DNA of 64,000 bases from Huiozyma naganishii CBS 8797 (GCF_000348985.1 NC_035929.1:558001-622000), one strand, 5' to 3'; shown: positions 39,550-49,907, counted from the stretch's first letter. Notes: a model not told the origin generated them from the sequence alone. A program made the numbers and translations.

Positions 39550-41469
39550 TCACTTTAAGCGGGCGATGGTCACAGAGACAGACTCGCGATGCAAAATGAG
39601 CTGGCAGTCGAGCTTGCAGTAGTGCGACTCGTGTGTCCGCAGGGTAATGTCACCAGATTTGTACTGTACGATTATTGGGAGCGTTATCTTTGTCGTTTGG
39701 TGCGATTCGGGTGCGATCTGTGATGCGTCGCCCATAATCCGGACACCCTCGATGTCCATCTCTGCGTGGTTGTACGGCAGCTTGATGTCCGTGGCGACTT
39801 TATTTGATTGGCAGTCTATTGCACCCAACAGTACTTCGCTCCGGTTGCTCATGTTCCGGCAGAGGTAGATCAGGTACGCAGGGTGTGCGGCCACTTGTGC
39901 AATGTCGAGCAACGTGACGAAATGCTCGATGTAGTAGCTATTGAGCAGTGGGATCGGGTCACCAACGATAACTTTGGACAGCAGTAAGTCGCGCACGTAA
40001 AGGTTGTCCACTTGTAAGAGCAGGTCGCCACACTCACGGACAATACGCCTCGACTCGTCGAAAAAGGTGACCGTTTTCTTAGCCGGTTCCAATGTCAGTG
40101 CCAACCCTGATGTAAAGAGAAAGCCAAACTTACCACACTCAGATACGTTAAAGTTAGGCGGGTAGTCCTTGTTGATGGTGGTCTTGAGCACATTCTCCAA
40201 CCAGAGCAGGAACACTTTTATATCCTTGATGTCCTTTGCAAGCTGCTTTACAGTCTGCAAGACAAGCTGCAAAAGCTCTTGGCAATTTTCCAGCAAGTCA
40301 GTAAATTCCGATATTTCAAGGGAGTCACCAACCATACCTTCCGACAGTTGGGCGGTTAACACAAGAGCTTGCAATTGCTCGCACAAAATTATTAACCGTT
40401 CACTTACAGGAACGAGGCACATCAATACCACTTGGGACGTTCTCCGATAAGCCGTGTTCATCAACGATTTCCACTCTTCCAAATTACGTTCACCTAGAGA
40501 GTATACGAGCCAATCTCTCAATTCTTCATCCATGGACCCAACCAAAAAATGGTCCGTGAGTGACTCTTGTAGTTTCTCTTTGCCAAAGGCGTCTTCACAT
40601 AACCGCTCGATAAATTCTTGGTACGGTTCAACACACTCTGTCTGTATCGGTTCGAGATGCGCCAAAAAATAGCCGAGGTAATCTTGGAACAGAAGAAACC
40701 TTTCCAATAACTTGATCGTGTCTTTATCCTCGACAAACCCTGTCAGGTCCACTTGTCTAACGGGGCCCGTTTTGTAGTAGCAATTATACACATGCCTCTT
40801 TGAATCTGTCCGCGCAATGATTTTGCGCAATTCAGATTGATCCTCTTGATGCGGACCAGTCAATTGCAACTGGTACTCCCCGTTCAACAAAGCCACAAGG
40901 GTATCCCCCAATTTTTGGTGAAGGAAATGCACATCCAATATCCCACCTGCAGCCCCACTGTTCGGGAACCGCCAGCTGTGGTTCGTCGGGAGGTAAGGCG
41001 ACATGCTCGGTGATGCATCGCTGCCCATAAATTTCACCAACCGCGGGAGGGATTGCGTAATAATATCAGGATCCCATTCCATGGATTGGGCTCTGCTGGG
41101 CAAACGAATACGATCCCATAGGACGCAGTCAAGTCCGGTGCGCTGAGTCCTCAGCAACGCAACCAGTTTCGCATCGTACATTACATCATTGATCCGTATC
41201 GAACCATCCTGGAACATCACGGAGATGATTTCACCGCCAATTGTGTCCCACTGATACGACACCACCTGCGACGGATCTCTGATGAACGTAGACGCGATGG
41301 TCGAGTCATCGGTATCCCTGTTCACCACCAGCTGCTTGGTCCCGCGAGTCACGTACAGGGGCAGCACATTATTAACCTCCGTATAAAACTGACGTGCATA
41401 CAACGCATCCTCGGTCATTGTCCCCTTGTGTACACCGCTCTCCTTGGCCCGTCCTTGCTTTACGAGCAT
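39550..41469 (-). CDS. APC4: Anaphase-promoting complex subunit APC4
   Basis: A 639-residue scaffold subunit of the APC/C ubiquitin ligase platform that contacts Apc1 and Apc5. The N-terminal half is a WD40-like propeller with the family block VVSYQWDTIGGEIISVMFQDGSIRINDV (residues ~75-102), followed by a helical middle (LEDWL-like LRDWLVYSLGERNLEEWKSL) that matches the Apc4 long domain. Length is close to S. cerevisiae Apc4 (652 aa, YDR118W). The chosen ATG is at 41469; a second in-frame ATG 17 codons later (41418) is also plausible. Divergent from TMA64 by 141 bases. Confidence 0.92.
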   Translation of the reverse strand: MLVKQGRAKESGVHKGTMTEDALYARQFYTEVNNVLPLYVTRGTKQLVVNRDTDDSTIASTFIRDPSQVVSYQWDTIGGEIISVMFQDGSIRINDVMYDAKLVALLRTQRTGLDCVLWDRIRLPSRAQSMEWDPDIITQSLPRLVKFMGSDASPSMSPYLPTNHSWRFPNSGAAGGILDVHFLHQKLGDTLVALLNGEYQLQLTGPHQEDQSELRKIIARTDSKRHVYNCYYKTGPVRQVDLTGFVEDKDTIKLLERFLLFQDYLGYFLAHLEPIQTECVEPYQEFIERLCEDAFGKEKLQESLTDHFLVGSMDEELRDWLVYSLGERNLEEWKSLMNTAYRRTSQVVLMCLVPVSERLIILCEQLQALVLTAQLSEGMVGDSLEISEFTDLLENCQELLQLVLQTVKQLAKDIKDIKVFLLWLENVLKTTINKDYPPNFNVSECGKFGFLFTSGLALTLEPAKKTVTFFDESRRIVRECGDLLLQVDNLYVRDLLLSKVIVGDPIPLLNSYYIEHFVTLLDIAQVAAHPAYLIYLCRNMSNRSEVLLGAIDCQSNKVATDIKLPYNHAEMDIEGVRIMGDASQIAPESHQTTKITLPIIVQYKSGDITLRTHESHYCKLDCQLILHRESVSVTIARLK

Positions 41470-41610
41470 CGCGCCGCTAGAGATCGATGCCGCTATCACT
41501 ATTATTAAAGATTTTTACACTATTGAACACTTGAACCATGTACAGATTAACGGATGCACATGTACAAGGTACATTTCGACAGTCAGTAACACCATTACAG
41601 CACGTCAGAT

Positions 41611-43296
41611 ATGTTTAAGAAGACACCACATATTAAGCCGTTGAGCAATCTGAAGAACTCAGAGCAACGGAAGTTGCAGCAGGAAGTACAGAAACAGTTT
41701 GGTGTGGATGAGTTCGTCTTCTCGGGCAACACAGTCAAGCAGACAAACTTCCAGTCGACGACGAGTGTCGGGACGATATATTTGAACGATGAGAAGATTC
41801 CTGTGCCGCTATTCTTTAAGGAGAAACATGGGTCTGGTCCGCTCTGGCCCAGTGTCTACGCTTGCTGGTCGCACCCTGGTTTGCTGCCAATCATACTGAC
41901 CCACTCTGTGGTCATCGAAGACCATCTGTTCAATGGTGCGAACCTGATGATTTCGGGGACCATGCCGCCATTTGACGTAGCTCATTTGCATAAGGGCCGG
42001 CCCTGTGGTATTGCCAATTACAAATCTCCAGATGTGATTATTGCTGTGGGAACTTTGAAGATGGACTTGGAGCCCTTCAATACGACAGGTGTTGTTGGCC
42101 ACAGTGGTGTCGTTGTCGAGGTGGCTCACCATTTTGCAGACGGTCTGGCCGATGCATTCCGTCTGAAACTAGATATCCCAGACAAGTTAGAATCGGCGAC
42201 TACACAAGAGGTGGCGGAAGAGCCACCAGTTGAGGCGAAACCAACTTCGCCTGTGACGAATCCAGTCGCTGTTGATGACTTGGCAGAGGTTTTGGAGACC
42301 CTCTCCGTGGAAGACGTGGACTATTTCATGACAAGAGCCCTGTACTACACCTTAACACAGGAACCAAAACTGGCATTGCCCATCAATGCCTCGAACTTCA
42401 TGTCCATGCACCTCATGAAATGCTTGCCAAAGGGTATAGACGCCACCGAGGTCAATGTGAAGAAGTCCTCATGGAAGAAGACAGCAAAGTACCTGAAACA
42501 TTTCGAGAAGGAGGGTCTCTTGAAGTTGAAGGGCAAAGGTGACGATTTGGTCGTTGTGGGGAGTACTGATTCGAAGACACATGCAGGATTGAAGGATTTT
42601 GTGCCCTACCTGGTGGGCAACTCAATTGCCGAATCCGGACCCAAGTCGCAAACGACAAACGGCCCAGTCATGTTTGCAGTGACGAGTTTCCAACCTGATT
42701 CTACAGCACAAACAGCATTGCCCCTGGGGGGTCAGAGATACTTCTCAGGGCCAGAGATCCGTGAAGTGCTCAACGAGTACATCACGGCTAACAAACTGGC
42801 TCAACCAAATAATCCGAAGATGGTTCTCTTGAACGATACGCTCTTTGGGATGGTCACGAAGGGGAATGAGGAGAAGCAGACGACAAAGCGGATCATGGCA
42901 AGACCGGAGATACTCGAACGTGTCATGAAATACCACTTCAAAACGCTATACCAGCTATTCAAGGACAAGGATACCCCTTTGACAAAGCACCCACAGAAGG
43001 GTGAACCTCCCAAAGTACATATCATCACCGAGATGAAGATCGGTCGCAAAGTCGTCACGAGAGTGTACAACTTCGACCATCTGAACATCCGCGACACAGA
43101 ATTTGCAGCAGATCTGCGTAAGCTCTGCAGTGCCTCGACTACGATAGGAAAAACGGTGAGCACCCCAGTGGTGTCCGAGATCCAGGTACAGGGCGCCCAC
43201 GGCCCCTTGATCATCGACCATCTACGCGAACTGGGCGTCCCGAGCTCATGGGTCGTGTTCGAAAACAAAGTCAAACCCAAGAAGAAGCGCAAGTGA
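41611..43296 (+). CDS. TMA64: Ribosome recycling factor TMA64 (eIF2D)
   Basis: A 561-residue orthologue of eIF2D/ligatin, which with Tma20/Tma22 recycles post-termination 40S subunits and removes deacylated tRNA. The N-terminus MFKKTPHIKPLSNLKNSEQRK, a PUA domain (~90-170; SVYACWSHPGLLPIILTH), a winged-helix/SWIB region (~240-400) and a C-terminal SUI1 (eIF1-like) domain (~465-550; KIGRKVVTRVYNFDHLNI) are all present. It ends in a basic KPKKKRK tail. Length matches S. cerevisiae Tma64 (565 aa, YDR117C). Confidence 0.97.
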   Translation: MFKKTPHIKPLSNLKNSEQRKLQQEVQKQFGVDEFVFSGNTVKQTNFQSTTSVGTIYLNDEKIPVPLFFKEKHGSGPLWPSVYACWSHPGLLPIILTHSVVIEDHLFNGANLMISGTMPPFDVAHLHKGRPCGIANYKSPDVIIAVGTLKMDLEPFNTTGVVGHSGVVVEVAHHFADGLADAFRLKLDIPDKLESATTQEVAEEPPVEAKPTSPVTNPVAVDDLAEVLETLSVEDVDYFMTRALYYTLTQEPKLALPINASNFMSMHLMKCLPKGIDATEVNVKKSSWKKTAKYLKHFEKEGLLKLKGKGDDLVVVGSTDSKTHAGLKDFVPYLVGNSIAESGPKSQTTNGPVMFAVTSFQPDSTAQTALPLGGQRYFSGPEIREVLNEYITANKLAQPNNPKMVLLNDTLFGMVTKGNEEKQTTKRIMARPEILERVMKYHFKTLYQLFKDKDTPLTKHPQKGEPPKVHIITEMKIGRKVVTRVYNFDHLNIRDTEFAADLRKLCSASTTIGKTVSTPVVSEIQVQGAHGPLIIDHLRELGVPSSWVVFENKVKPKKKRK

Positions 43297-43469
43297 TCAA
43301 CCCATTGACCACTGCCCATTGAGTCAACCATCTCTCTCAAGCACTCACTGCAGTAACTTGTTCGATATAAGCGAACGCTTTAAATATAATCGTTATAGAG
43401 ATATAAGAACAAACCGTTCAGTGAAGAGCACAAGTTGGACAGAGAGAGGACCAGTGCAGTAACATCCAG

Positions 43470-44327
43470 ATGCTTGCGAATCACTGGAGACCTGTGCTTC
43501 TGAGAATGCCTCTGCGGGCCCTGCACACGCGATTTGGGCCCCTGGCACAGGAAGCTGTGACCGGTGCAGCCGTCGCTGCAGCTCCAGCGCAGCCGAAGTT
43601 GACCAAAGAGCAACTGCGTCGACGGGAGTTGCGCAAGATGATCCGCAGCAAAATGCTCGCCAAGCGTCCCGCGTCCCAGGATAAGGTGTACCTGAGTGTG
43701 CCCGAGGCGATGCGTATCCTACGAGCCGTGGAGGTTGGGCAACCTACGTCTCAACAGACCATCACTTTAACGACGATGGTCGTCAGCGAGAAGGGTGTCC
43801 CTCCGTTGCACGGGGACGTTGTGTTGCCGACGCCGCTGAAGCCCGTGCGTATTGCTGCCTTTAGCGCGGACCCGGAGTTGTTGAAGCGGCTGCAAGAGGA
43901 GGTGGAACTGGAGATCGTCGGCGGTGCTGAGCTAATCGATCAATTGAAATCCGGCGAAGTCCCCGTGCAGTTCGACAAGGCGTTTGCAACCCCTGACATT
44001 GCTCCACAGCTTAATAGCAAACTGGGCGCTCTACTGGGTCGCCGTGGGCTGCTACCAAACATCAAGAAGGGCACCGTCGGGCCGGACTTGCTAGCAATGA
44101 TCCGCTCGAAAGTCGGGGCGATGCCCTTCCGGCAGAGGGCTGCAAACTTGGCATTCGGTATCGCCAAGTGCCATTTCTCGGACAGACAGGTCCTGGGCAA
44201 CCTCATCGCCGCCAGAGAAGCCTTCCAGCTCGCAATCCAGAACCAGAAGTCGAAGAAACGGTCCATCCTGGGCAGATCCACGCTTTCCAGTACCCACGGG
44301 CCCGGGATTGTAATCGATCTCGCATGA
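43470..44327 (+). CDS. MRPL1: Mitochondrial ribosomal protein uL1m (MRPL1)
   Basis: A 285-residue mitochondrial large-subunit protein of the uL1 family. Residues 1-~30 are an Arg/Leu-rich targeting sequence (WRPVLLRMPLRALHTRF). The L1 fold shows VYLSVPEAMRILRAVE, the LLGRRGLLPNIKKGTV segment typical of uL1, and PFRQRAANLAFGIAKCHF near the C-terminus. Length equals that of S. cerevisiae Mrpl1 (285 aa, YDR116C). It lies downstream of TMA64 on the same strand and is convergent with MRPL34, the S. cerevisiae order. Confidence 0.96.
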   Translation: MLANHWRPVLLRMPLRALHTRFGPLAQEAVTGAAVAAAPAQPKLTKEQLRRRELRKMIRSKMLAKRPASQDKVYLSVPEAMRILRAVEVGQPTSQQTITLTTMVVSEKGVPPLHGDVVLPTPLKPVRIAAFSADPELLKRLQEEVELEIVGGAELIDQLKSGEVPVQFDKAFATPDIAPQLNSKLGALLGRRGLLPNIKKGTVGPDLLAMIRSKVGAMPFRQRAANLAFGIAKCHFSDRQVLGNLIAAREAFQLAIQNQKSKKRSILGRSTLSSTHGPGIVIDLA

Positions 44328-44395
44328 GCCAGCAACCCTCCACGAGGCAATTCCCACCAGTCATGTAGATAGTAGACGTAAGCTAAAGCACGTTC

Positions 44396-44414
44396 GTATG
44401 TATGTATGTATGTA
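44396..44414. repeat. TATG tetranucleotide microsatellite in the MRPL1 3' region
   Basis: Four to five perfect TATG units lie ~70 bases after the MRPL1 stop, in the convergent gap before MRPL34. A simple repeat with no evident function. Confidence 0.8.
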
Positions 44415-44459
44415 CAAGTGAATATAGTTCGGCGAGTCCCCTCCCACCCTCTCGTTCTT

Positions 44460-44720
44460 CTAGTGGGACAGGTACCACCTGCCCTTCTCTTTACGCCTCT
44501 TCAGAACCTTCGACCTAAAGGACGCTCGCACACGCGCAAGAAACCCAAACTTCCGCTTCCTCTTGAGCGTGCTTGGCTGGTACGTGTTCCCCCTGGACTT
44601 CCAACGCCGCGTTAGAGTCACAACCCCAGTCGTGGGCCTAATCCCGCCCGTCAAAAGCGCAGAGGCACCAACAGCACGGGTCCTCGCAATCCCAGCAACA
44701 GTAGAGAGCAGTAGCGACAT
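44460..44720 (-). CDS. MRPL34: Mitochondrial ribosomal protein bL34m (MRPL34)
   Basis: An 86-residue protein with a short targeting region and the bL34 C-terminal signature [22 protein letters not shown], ending [13 protein letters not shown]. bL34 is a small, very basic component of the large subunit. S. cerevisiae YDR115W (105 aa) is the counterpart. The ATG at 44720 is used since the longer frame opens at GTG. It is divergent from PDS1 with a shared 175-base promoter and convergent with MRPL1, placing two mitoribosomal genes side by side as in S. cerevisiae. Confidence 0.95.
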   Translation of the reverse strand: MSLLLSTVAGIARTRAVGASALLTGGIRPTTGVVTLTRRWKSRGNTYQPSTLKRKRKFGFLARVRASFRSKVLKRRKEKGRWYLSH

Positions 44721-44895
44721 TTGTGGAAGCGTTAGCGAGGTCTGCAGTTGTTCTGGCTGTTGTCGCTGATACACTTTTTGACTATAAATTCGATATAACG
44801 ATATTTTACATCAATATCATCAACAACAAAGACACAAAGGTGTGGTACAGGTTGCTAGAGGGACAGATCGAGGTCTCTGTGTGTTTGAAAGGGGG

Positions 44896-45741
44896 ATGCA
44901 GGATAACGAGGATAAGGAGAATGCTGTTGCGGTGCCGCAGACGCCCGCGAGCAATATTTTGGATGGGAGTGGAGTCGTACTGAAACCTGTTGGGTCGCGC
45001 GGGAAGCAGAGCTTCAGCGTGAGGAAGTCGCCAACTAGAGGCGGACGGTTGCCCCTCGCGTCCAAGGATAACAATGCTTCTGGGCTGGTTGTGTCCGGGA
45101 AATTGGGCAGACAACCCGCAGACCAAGTGCGCGAGGCGAACAGTTCGCGTAAGTTGAAACGGTACGGGTCGCTGTTGGGGTATGATAACAGGCAGCTGAC
45201 GCGTTCCAAGAGTCTGATCTTAAAGGATCCAGAGGCACCCAATGAGTCGAGTAAATCTGTGACGAAGCGACTGCTGCTCGATGAGGAGATCGCGAAGAAC
45301 AGTTCTGACGGCGATGACGATGGAGATGATACTGATATCCTCAAGATACGATCACAGCTGGGAGGCGGGTTGGACCGGCTGGTACGCCAGTCACAGAACA
45401 GAGAACTAGAGATACGCCCGCAGGCGCAAGATGAACTGCCGTATATCCCAGATGGACATATTATATTACACGAGGCGGACATAGCTAAGTTGCGGGACTA
45501 CGCTCCAAGGGATATCATGATAGATGATTCTGGAGCAGATGATACTGATGATGATAAACGTCAAGCAGACGGATCGTCTCTGCAGTTGCTGGAATTGGAA
45601 GATATACCTGATGGGCCAGAGCATACGCAACCAGAAGTACATTTGAATACATTGGATCGTTTCCCGCAGATCGCAGGTTCCGAGGATTGGGAAAACGGAC
45701 TGACGAATGATGATATAGAAGACTTGATAAACGGGATATGA
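44896..45741 (+). CDS. PDS1: Securin PDS1
   Basis: A 281-residue securin, the inhibitor and chaperone of separase Esp1 that APC/C-Cdc20 destroys at anaphase. The N-terminus has a KEN box (DKENAV, residues ~6-11), a PQTP CDK-type site, and a destruction box RLPLASKDN (~54-62) matching the S. cerevisiae RLPLAAKDN. The middle block RKLKRYGSLLGYD is conserved. The acidic C-terminus (...NDDIEDLINGI) resembles the separase-binding end. It is shorter than S. cerevisiae Pds1 (373 aa). The ATG at 44896 is chosen because the frame upstream opens at GTG. Notably its destroyer subunit gene APC4 lies 3.4 kb away, a neighbourhood inherited from the ancestor. Confidence 0.95.
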   Translation: MQDNEDKENAVAVPQTPASNILDGSGVVLKPVGSRGKQSFSVRKSPTRGGRLPLASKDNNASGLVVSGKLGRQPADQVREANSSRKLKRYGSLLGYDNRQLTRSKSLILKDPEAPNESSKSVTKRLLLDEEIAKNSSDGDDDGDDTDILKIRSQLGGGLDRLVRQSQNRELEIRPQAQDELPYIPDGHIILHEADIAKLRDYAPRDIMIDDSGADDTDDDKRQADGSSLQLLELEDIPDGPEHTQPEVHLNTLDRFPQIAGSEDWENGLTNDDIEDLINGI

Positions 45742-45919
45742 TGTGCTATATTTATGAGAGGGGGCGATGGGATACGCGTTTTTGAGTGTTGGCACGGTGT
45801 GCTACTGTATTATTCTAAAGGAGTCCGTATTCCACGAACTAAACACTATCTAATCACATATATTATATAATACGCCATACTCCTGTTGTTACCTGTTTGT
45901 TATAGTAAAAGATGTAGTA

Positions 45920-47479
45920 CTACAGTTCGCTTGTATCAGCGGTGTCACTTTTACTGATTTCAAACTTCCGTCTCTGCAGTGATCTGGCCAAGTTCTGATG
46001 AGACGTCGAAGGAGTTGGCAGTTCCATTGAGTCGTTTTGTTCCGAATCCTCCTCGAAAAGAGTCCTCTGTGAATCCTTCATCGGCGAGAAAGAACGTTGC
46101 GGTTCTTCCTTCACTCCGGCAATCTTCTTCTTTTTGGAGCGTCGCGAATGATCCACTGCCGGTTCTGTATCGCTTTCTTCCCCATTGCCGGAACCTTCCC
46201 GCGTGCTGTTATCTCTCTCCTCGTCCTCAGCATCTTTTGCGGAGGACAACTCATCCGCCGAAGATGCTGCTGCGTCCTCCTGGATTCCATTAGGACTTTC
46301 GAGATACAGGGTCCCCATCCCTCGATTCATTACGCAACTGGAGGGAGAATGCTTTAGGATGAATGCACGCTTCGCTCTAAATTTCGCCTTCAATTGAGTC
46401 TCTGAATGCGATATTATATCACAAGGTGATTTGTGGAACCCTAGGTACTTGATCTGATTATATTTCGTAGGACCGTACTTGAGACAGTTGTTAAAATCGA
46501 AAAGACACTCGTCGTGGTGGTCATTCAAGTCCCTGTTTATACGGGCAGTTGCCTGGGCTGCTGAACTACGGGTAGTACACCCCAATCCAATCTTTATTCC
46601 ATATTTCGTCACTATCATTTCAAAGATGTCAAACAGATCGGACCAGTCCAAGGTGTTGGACTCGACCCAGATTGGCACTCTAGGAAAACTCAGAATCATC
46701 TTGGCTACCACGGGAACGATATTTTTAAATTTAGTATTCTTCAAGGGTTCTAACCATTCAAATCTACCGATAAAATCCTTCATCACGACCATATTGCTGT
46801 ATTTGCCCTCGACCTTTTCATTGGGAAAGGGTTCAATGATTTCTATTGTAATTCGTTCGAGCGGTAATGCCTTCTCGAAAAGATACGGTTTAGGTTGTAC
46901 TTTGGGGGTGAGTTTTAGGCTTGGATTACAAACCGAGCAGTATTCGAGTGTTCTTTTTATAAGAAGTGGCCCCCCATTGGCATAGAATTCCCTCAAACAC
47001 CTATAGACACGCTCGGACCCCAGATGCTTGTTCATCAAATGGCACGACATGATGATGTCAAATGTATGGATTGGATCATAAACGATTCTGTTGTTCATGG
47101 TGGCATCCCGGATCATCCCGTTCGCATCCTTGTAATACCGTCGCGTAATATACATCATTTTCCTGCTCTCGTCACCAGATCTGTCCGTAGGGTATAACCT
47201 CGCTATATTTTCTTTCGTAACATCGTCATTTTTGAATAGGGCGTACAGTTCTTGTGACATGCGCCCTGGCTGGGTAGGAGCATATGCAGTAATATCTCTC
47301 TCCCCCCGTTTGCAAAATTCAATATCTAACTTCTCATCTGCGTAATTCGACCACTTATCCCCAATCACAGGAACCAGTTTTGGATTGGTTTCTGTACTAA
47401 ACGAGCTTTCTATTCTATCAACGTCATATGGGTTTCGTTCAAATTCTTCTGTGAACCCTCGAATAACGCGGGGGGTCAT
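45920..47479 (-). CDS. FOB1: rDNA replication fork barrier protein FOB1
   Basis: A 519-residue nucleolar protein that binds the rDNA replication fork barrier, blocks forks, and promotes rDNA copy-number change and silencing. A zinc-binding HHCC region is visible (HLMNKH ... YCSVC, residues ~152-188), followed by an integrase-like domain (~205-340) with RITIEIIEPFPNEKVEGKYSNMVVMKDF and TKYGIKIGLG. The C-terminal ~130 residues are acidic, Ser-rich and end with a basic patch KKKK. It resembles retroelement integrases, from which Fob1 derives. Length is near S. cerevisiae Fob1 (566 aa, YDR110W). The ATG at 47479 is used as the frame opens at TTG. Confidence 0.95.
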   Translation of the reverse strand: MTPRVIRGFTEEFERNPYDVDRIESSFSTETNPKLVPVIGDKWSNYADEKLDIEFCKRGERDITAYAPTQPGRMSQELYALFKNDDVTKENIARLYPTDRSGDESRKMMYITRRYYKDANGMIRDATMNNRIVYDPIHTFDIIMSCHLMNKHLGSERVYRCLREFYANGGPLLIKRTLEYCSVCNPSLKLTPKVQPKPYLFEKALPLERITIEIIEPFPNEKVEGKYSNMVVMKDFIGRFEWLEPLKNTKFKNIVPVVAKMILSFPRVPIWVESNTLDWSDLFDIFEMIVTKYGIKIGLGCTTRSSAAQATARINRDLNDHHDECLFDFNNCLKYGPTKYNQIKYLGFHKSPCDIISHSETQLKAKFRAKRAFILKHSPSSCVMNRGMGTLYLESPNGIQEDAAASSADELSSAKDAEDEERDNSTREGSGNGEESDTEPAVDHSRRSKKKKIAGVKEEPQRSFSPMKDSQRTLFEEDSEQNDSMELPTPSTSHQNLARSLQRRKFEISKSDTADTSEL

Positions 47480-47884
47480 CGGCCAATCAGTATTGAGACT
47501 AGAATACAGCGTCGCCAATACAAATATCCAACTGATACCTCGCTACAATGTACTAGCACTAAAATCTAAGATCTCTCATCTTCACCTTCCCGAGATGAAA
47601 ATTTTGGTCGATGAAAATTTATTTACATACTGAAAGACTGTTAAGATCCAACACAACTATGCGAACAGGTTGGTAGTGGTTTGATGAACCATTGTACAAA
47701 CTTCTTCACGCTCGCACAAGCTACCGTTAATATTTCTCTTACTGCATTCTTCCTCTATTTAGGAGGTTTCCTTACTATACAGCTTTTGTTTTATTACTTG
47801 ATTTTATATACGTATCATTGCTATATTACCATGATGAGGCGAGGATTATAAGTGTGAGTGTTTCTCCTCCCGCCCGCTGTCAGG
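47480..47884. other. Intergenic: FOB1 promoter and GAA1 3' region
   Basis: About 405 A/T-rich bases between two minus-strand genes. The alanine transaminase gene (ALT1/ALT2), which neighbours FOB1 or GAA1 in S. cerevisiae, is absent both here and between PDS1 and FOB1, and no relic is apparent. Confidence 0.6.
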
Positions 47885-49642
47885 CTAATTAGATTTCTTT
47901 TCTATTGTTGTCTCTGCAGCGGGAATACTTGTAAATGAGGAAAATGTGACCAATAACCACGTAGGGAGCCAACCTAGACAGAGAACAAACCATGTCCAAC
48001 AATTCAAATCTTTCCAAGCAGAAAATAACGCAGCAAACACGTCTAAGTTGGGGAACTCTGAATTTTCAACCACTGTACAGATCAACCAGGTGGCAACGAA
48101 CGGGTTTGATATTACCAGTAATACAGAATTCCTCAACTTCAAACTCATCTGTGACTTTGAATAGATATTAAGAGGTTTCACCAACGTCATTGGGTAACCG
48201 AACAGCCCAATGGAAAAGGCCAAGGGAAAGTTTAGCATTAGTAACGATGTTAGGATCAAACTGTAGTAGATGTAGCCGAGGGTTCTCATTCTGTAGCAAA
48301 CTGGTTCTCTCAACGCATTATTCGATCTCGACATGACTAAGGGAGACACAGCTAATACGACGCTCCCCAGTATCAAATACAGAGGTGAAGTCGTGGAGTA
48401 AAGAAACCAATGGGCAACAAGGAACGACACTAACAGACTGATGACGGATGCTAGAGCAGCTAGTAGCGTGTAGGTGATGTGAAGTGCTGATGCATACGCG
48501 TTGTTAACTGTCGCGTCCACTGCAGCAATGGCAAATGTGATTGAAAGCAGGACGGCACTTGGAAGGTAACTGCTGATGGACACAAAATTGTTGGGGGACA
48601 GTAGGAAATAAAAGAAGAAGGATTGATGGAATTTTTCCAATAGGTTGTTGATTGACCTGAACATGGCCTCCGGGATACGACCAAACGTTGTGATATCGAT
48701 CTGGCCTTCTCCACGCGCCTTCAAAGTAACTGCCTGAATTCTCCATCCGCTGAACACTTCGTTCCCATGTGCCTTCTTCATTCCTGCCAGTGTGGAATCC
48801 TTCATGCCAAGAAATAACAGCTTCAGTCTCGACCAGTAGTTATTTTTCTCCAATTCGCTCCTTGGTAGCCCATGTAAGGATACTTTCATCCCCTCATGTT
48901 GTGTGATGTGAACAGCCACGTTGACTAAATCCAAATTGGGCAACTCACCGTTCAGCCCTTCAAAATGAATTTCTGTGTAGTTGAAATAATCATTGTTGCT
49001 GGGATAATCCAAGATCACTGCAGCCTCAATTGACCCACCAGTAAGATCCAGTGATGTATGGTATGCTTCCACCCAGGATCTCAACGCGACGCTTGGGTTA
49101 TCTGAAAACACGACGATGATATTTTTGGACCATACTGGCCAACGAGAGAAGTATCTTGACAGAGCGATGGCGAGTGCACTCCCACCAATGTTGAATTCAC
49201 CCTCGGAATTGTTCCATGGCGCGCACAGGACCATTGCCTCTGTACCGTCACCTCTTGGGGCATGTAGAACACCGTAAAGCGTGTCTCCCATTTCCTCGTT
49301 GCGGTAAACAGCCGTCTTGGCACCAAATTCATTCAACCAGCCAGCGACAATATCATAACGGTCACTTGCTGAGACACCTCTGCTGTTCAACACCTCGATC
49401 TCGGTACGGTATCCTCTCAAAATGTTCCACTCCGTCTCTCTAAAGTAACTATACGCCTGAGACGGCATCAGCGCGTTCTCTGAAATGTACGTGTTCCTGT
49501 ATTGCCCATTCATCGGTATAATCAGGATCATAACAACGGACACAACCGCTGTCAGTGCAGACAGGAGCGGCAGTGCCGCCAACAGCTTCGGAAGAAGCCC
49601 CAGCTTCACCGCTTTCCGCTGCAAAGTTTCAAAAAGACCCAT
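47885..49642 (-). CDS. GAA1: GPI transamidase subunit GAA1
   Basis: A 585-residue ER membrane protein, the Gaa1 subunit of the complex (with Gpi8, Gpi16, Gpi17, Gab1) that attaches GPI anchors. One N-terminal span (~17-40) is followed by a large luminal M28-peptidase-like domain (WNILRGYRTEIEVL, TLYGVLHAPRGDGTEAMVL, RSWVEAYHTSLDLTGGSIEAAVILDYPSN) and about six C-terminal spans. The block HGNEVFSGWRIQAVTLKA and FGRIPEAMFRSINNLLEKFHQSFFFY are almost identical to S. cerevisiae Gaa1 (YLR088W). In S. cerevisiae GAA1 is on chromosome XII; here it lies between FOB1 and the YDR109C homologue. The ATG at 49642 matches the family start; the longer frame opens at GTG. Confidence 0.98.
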   Translation of the reverse strand: MGLFETLQRKAVKLGLLPKLLAALPLLSALTAVVSVVMILIIPMNGQYRNTYISENALMPSQAYSYFRETEWNILRGYRTEIEVLNSRGVSASDRYDIVAGWLNEFGAKTAVYRNEEMGDTLYGVLHAPRGDGTEAMVLCAPWNNSEGEFNIGGSALAIALSRYFSRWPVWSKNIIVVFSDNPSVALRSWVEAYHTSLDLTGGSIEAAVILDYPSNNDYFNYTEIHFEGLNGELPNLDLVNVAVHITQHEGMKVSLHGLPRSELEKNNYWSRLKLLFLGMKDSTLAGMKKAHGNEVFSGWRIQAVTLKARGEGQIDITTFGRIPEAMFRSINNLLEKFHQSFFFYFLLSPNNFVSISSYLPSAVLLSITFAIAAVDATVNNAYASALHITYTLLAALASVISLLVSFLVAHWFLYSTTSPLYLILGSVVLAVSPLVMSRSNNALREPVCYRMRTLGYIYYSLILTSLLMLNFPLAFSIGLFGYPMTLVKPLNIYSKSQMSLKLRNSVLLVISNPFVATWLICTVVENSEFPNLDVFAALFSAWKDLNCWTWFVLCLGWLPTWLLVTFSSFTSIPAAETTIEKKSN

Positions 49643-49866
49643 GCGTTCGTGGCAATGTCTGTAATTGTGCACAATTGAGCCACTTAGATAATGGCAAGTT
49701 TAACCCCCTTGTATCGCTGCTGCTGCTGTTGTTGCTCGTACTGCTTCAGCTTGGCGCACCTTCGTGCTGAGTGTCAAAGAATTACCGGTTTCTTGACGAT
49801 TTCGAAAACTGAAAACGTTCGACGAATATCTCGAGATGAACCCTTCGAGTAGCTAATGTTGGCGAG

Positions 49867-49905
49867 ATGTGTTCAGCGGTTGCGCCATTTGGAGTTGCAC
49901 GGTGA
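49867..49905 (+). promoter_or_regulatory. 12-codon uORF ending two bases before the FGGY-kinase start
   Basis: An ATG at 49867 opens a 12-codon frame that ends in TGA at 49903-49905, two bases before the main ATG at 49908. If it is within the transcript it could reduce or condition translation of the kinase. The transcript start is unknown. Confidence 0.4.
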
Positions 49906-49907
49906 CG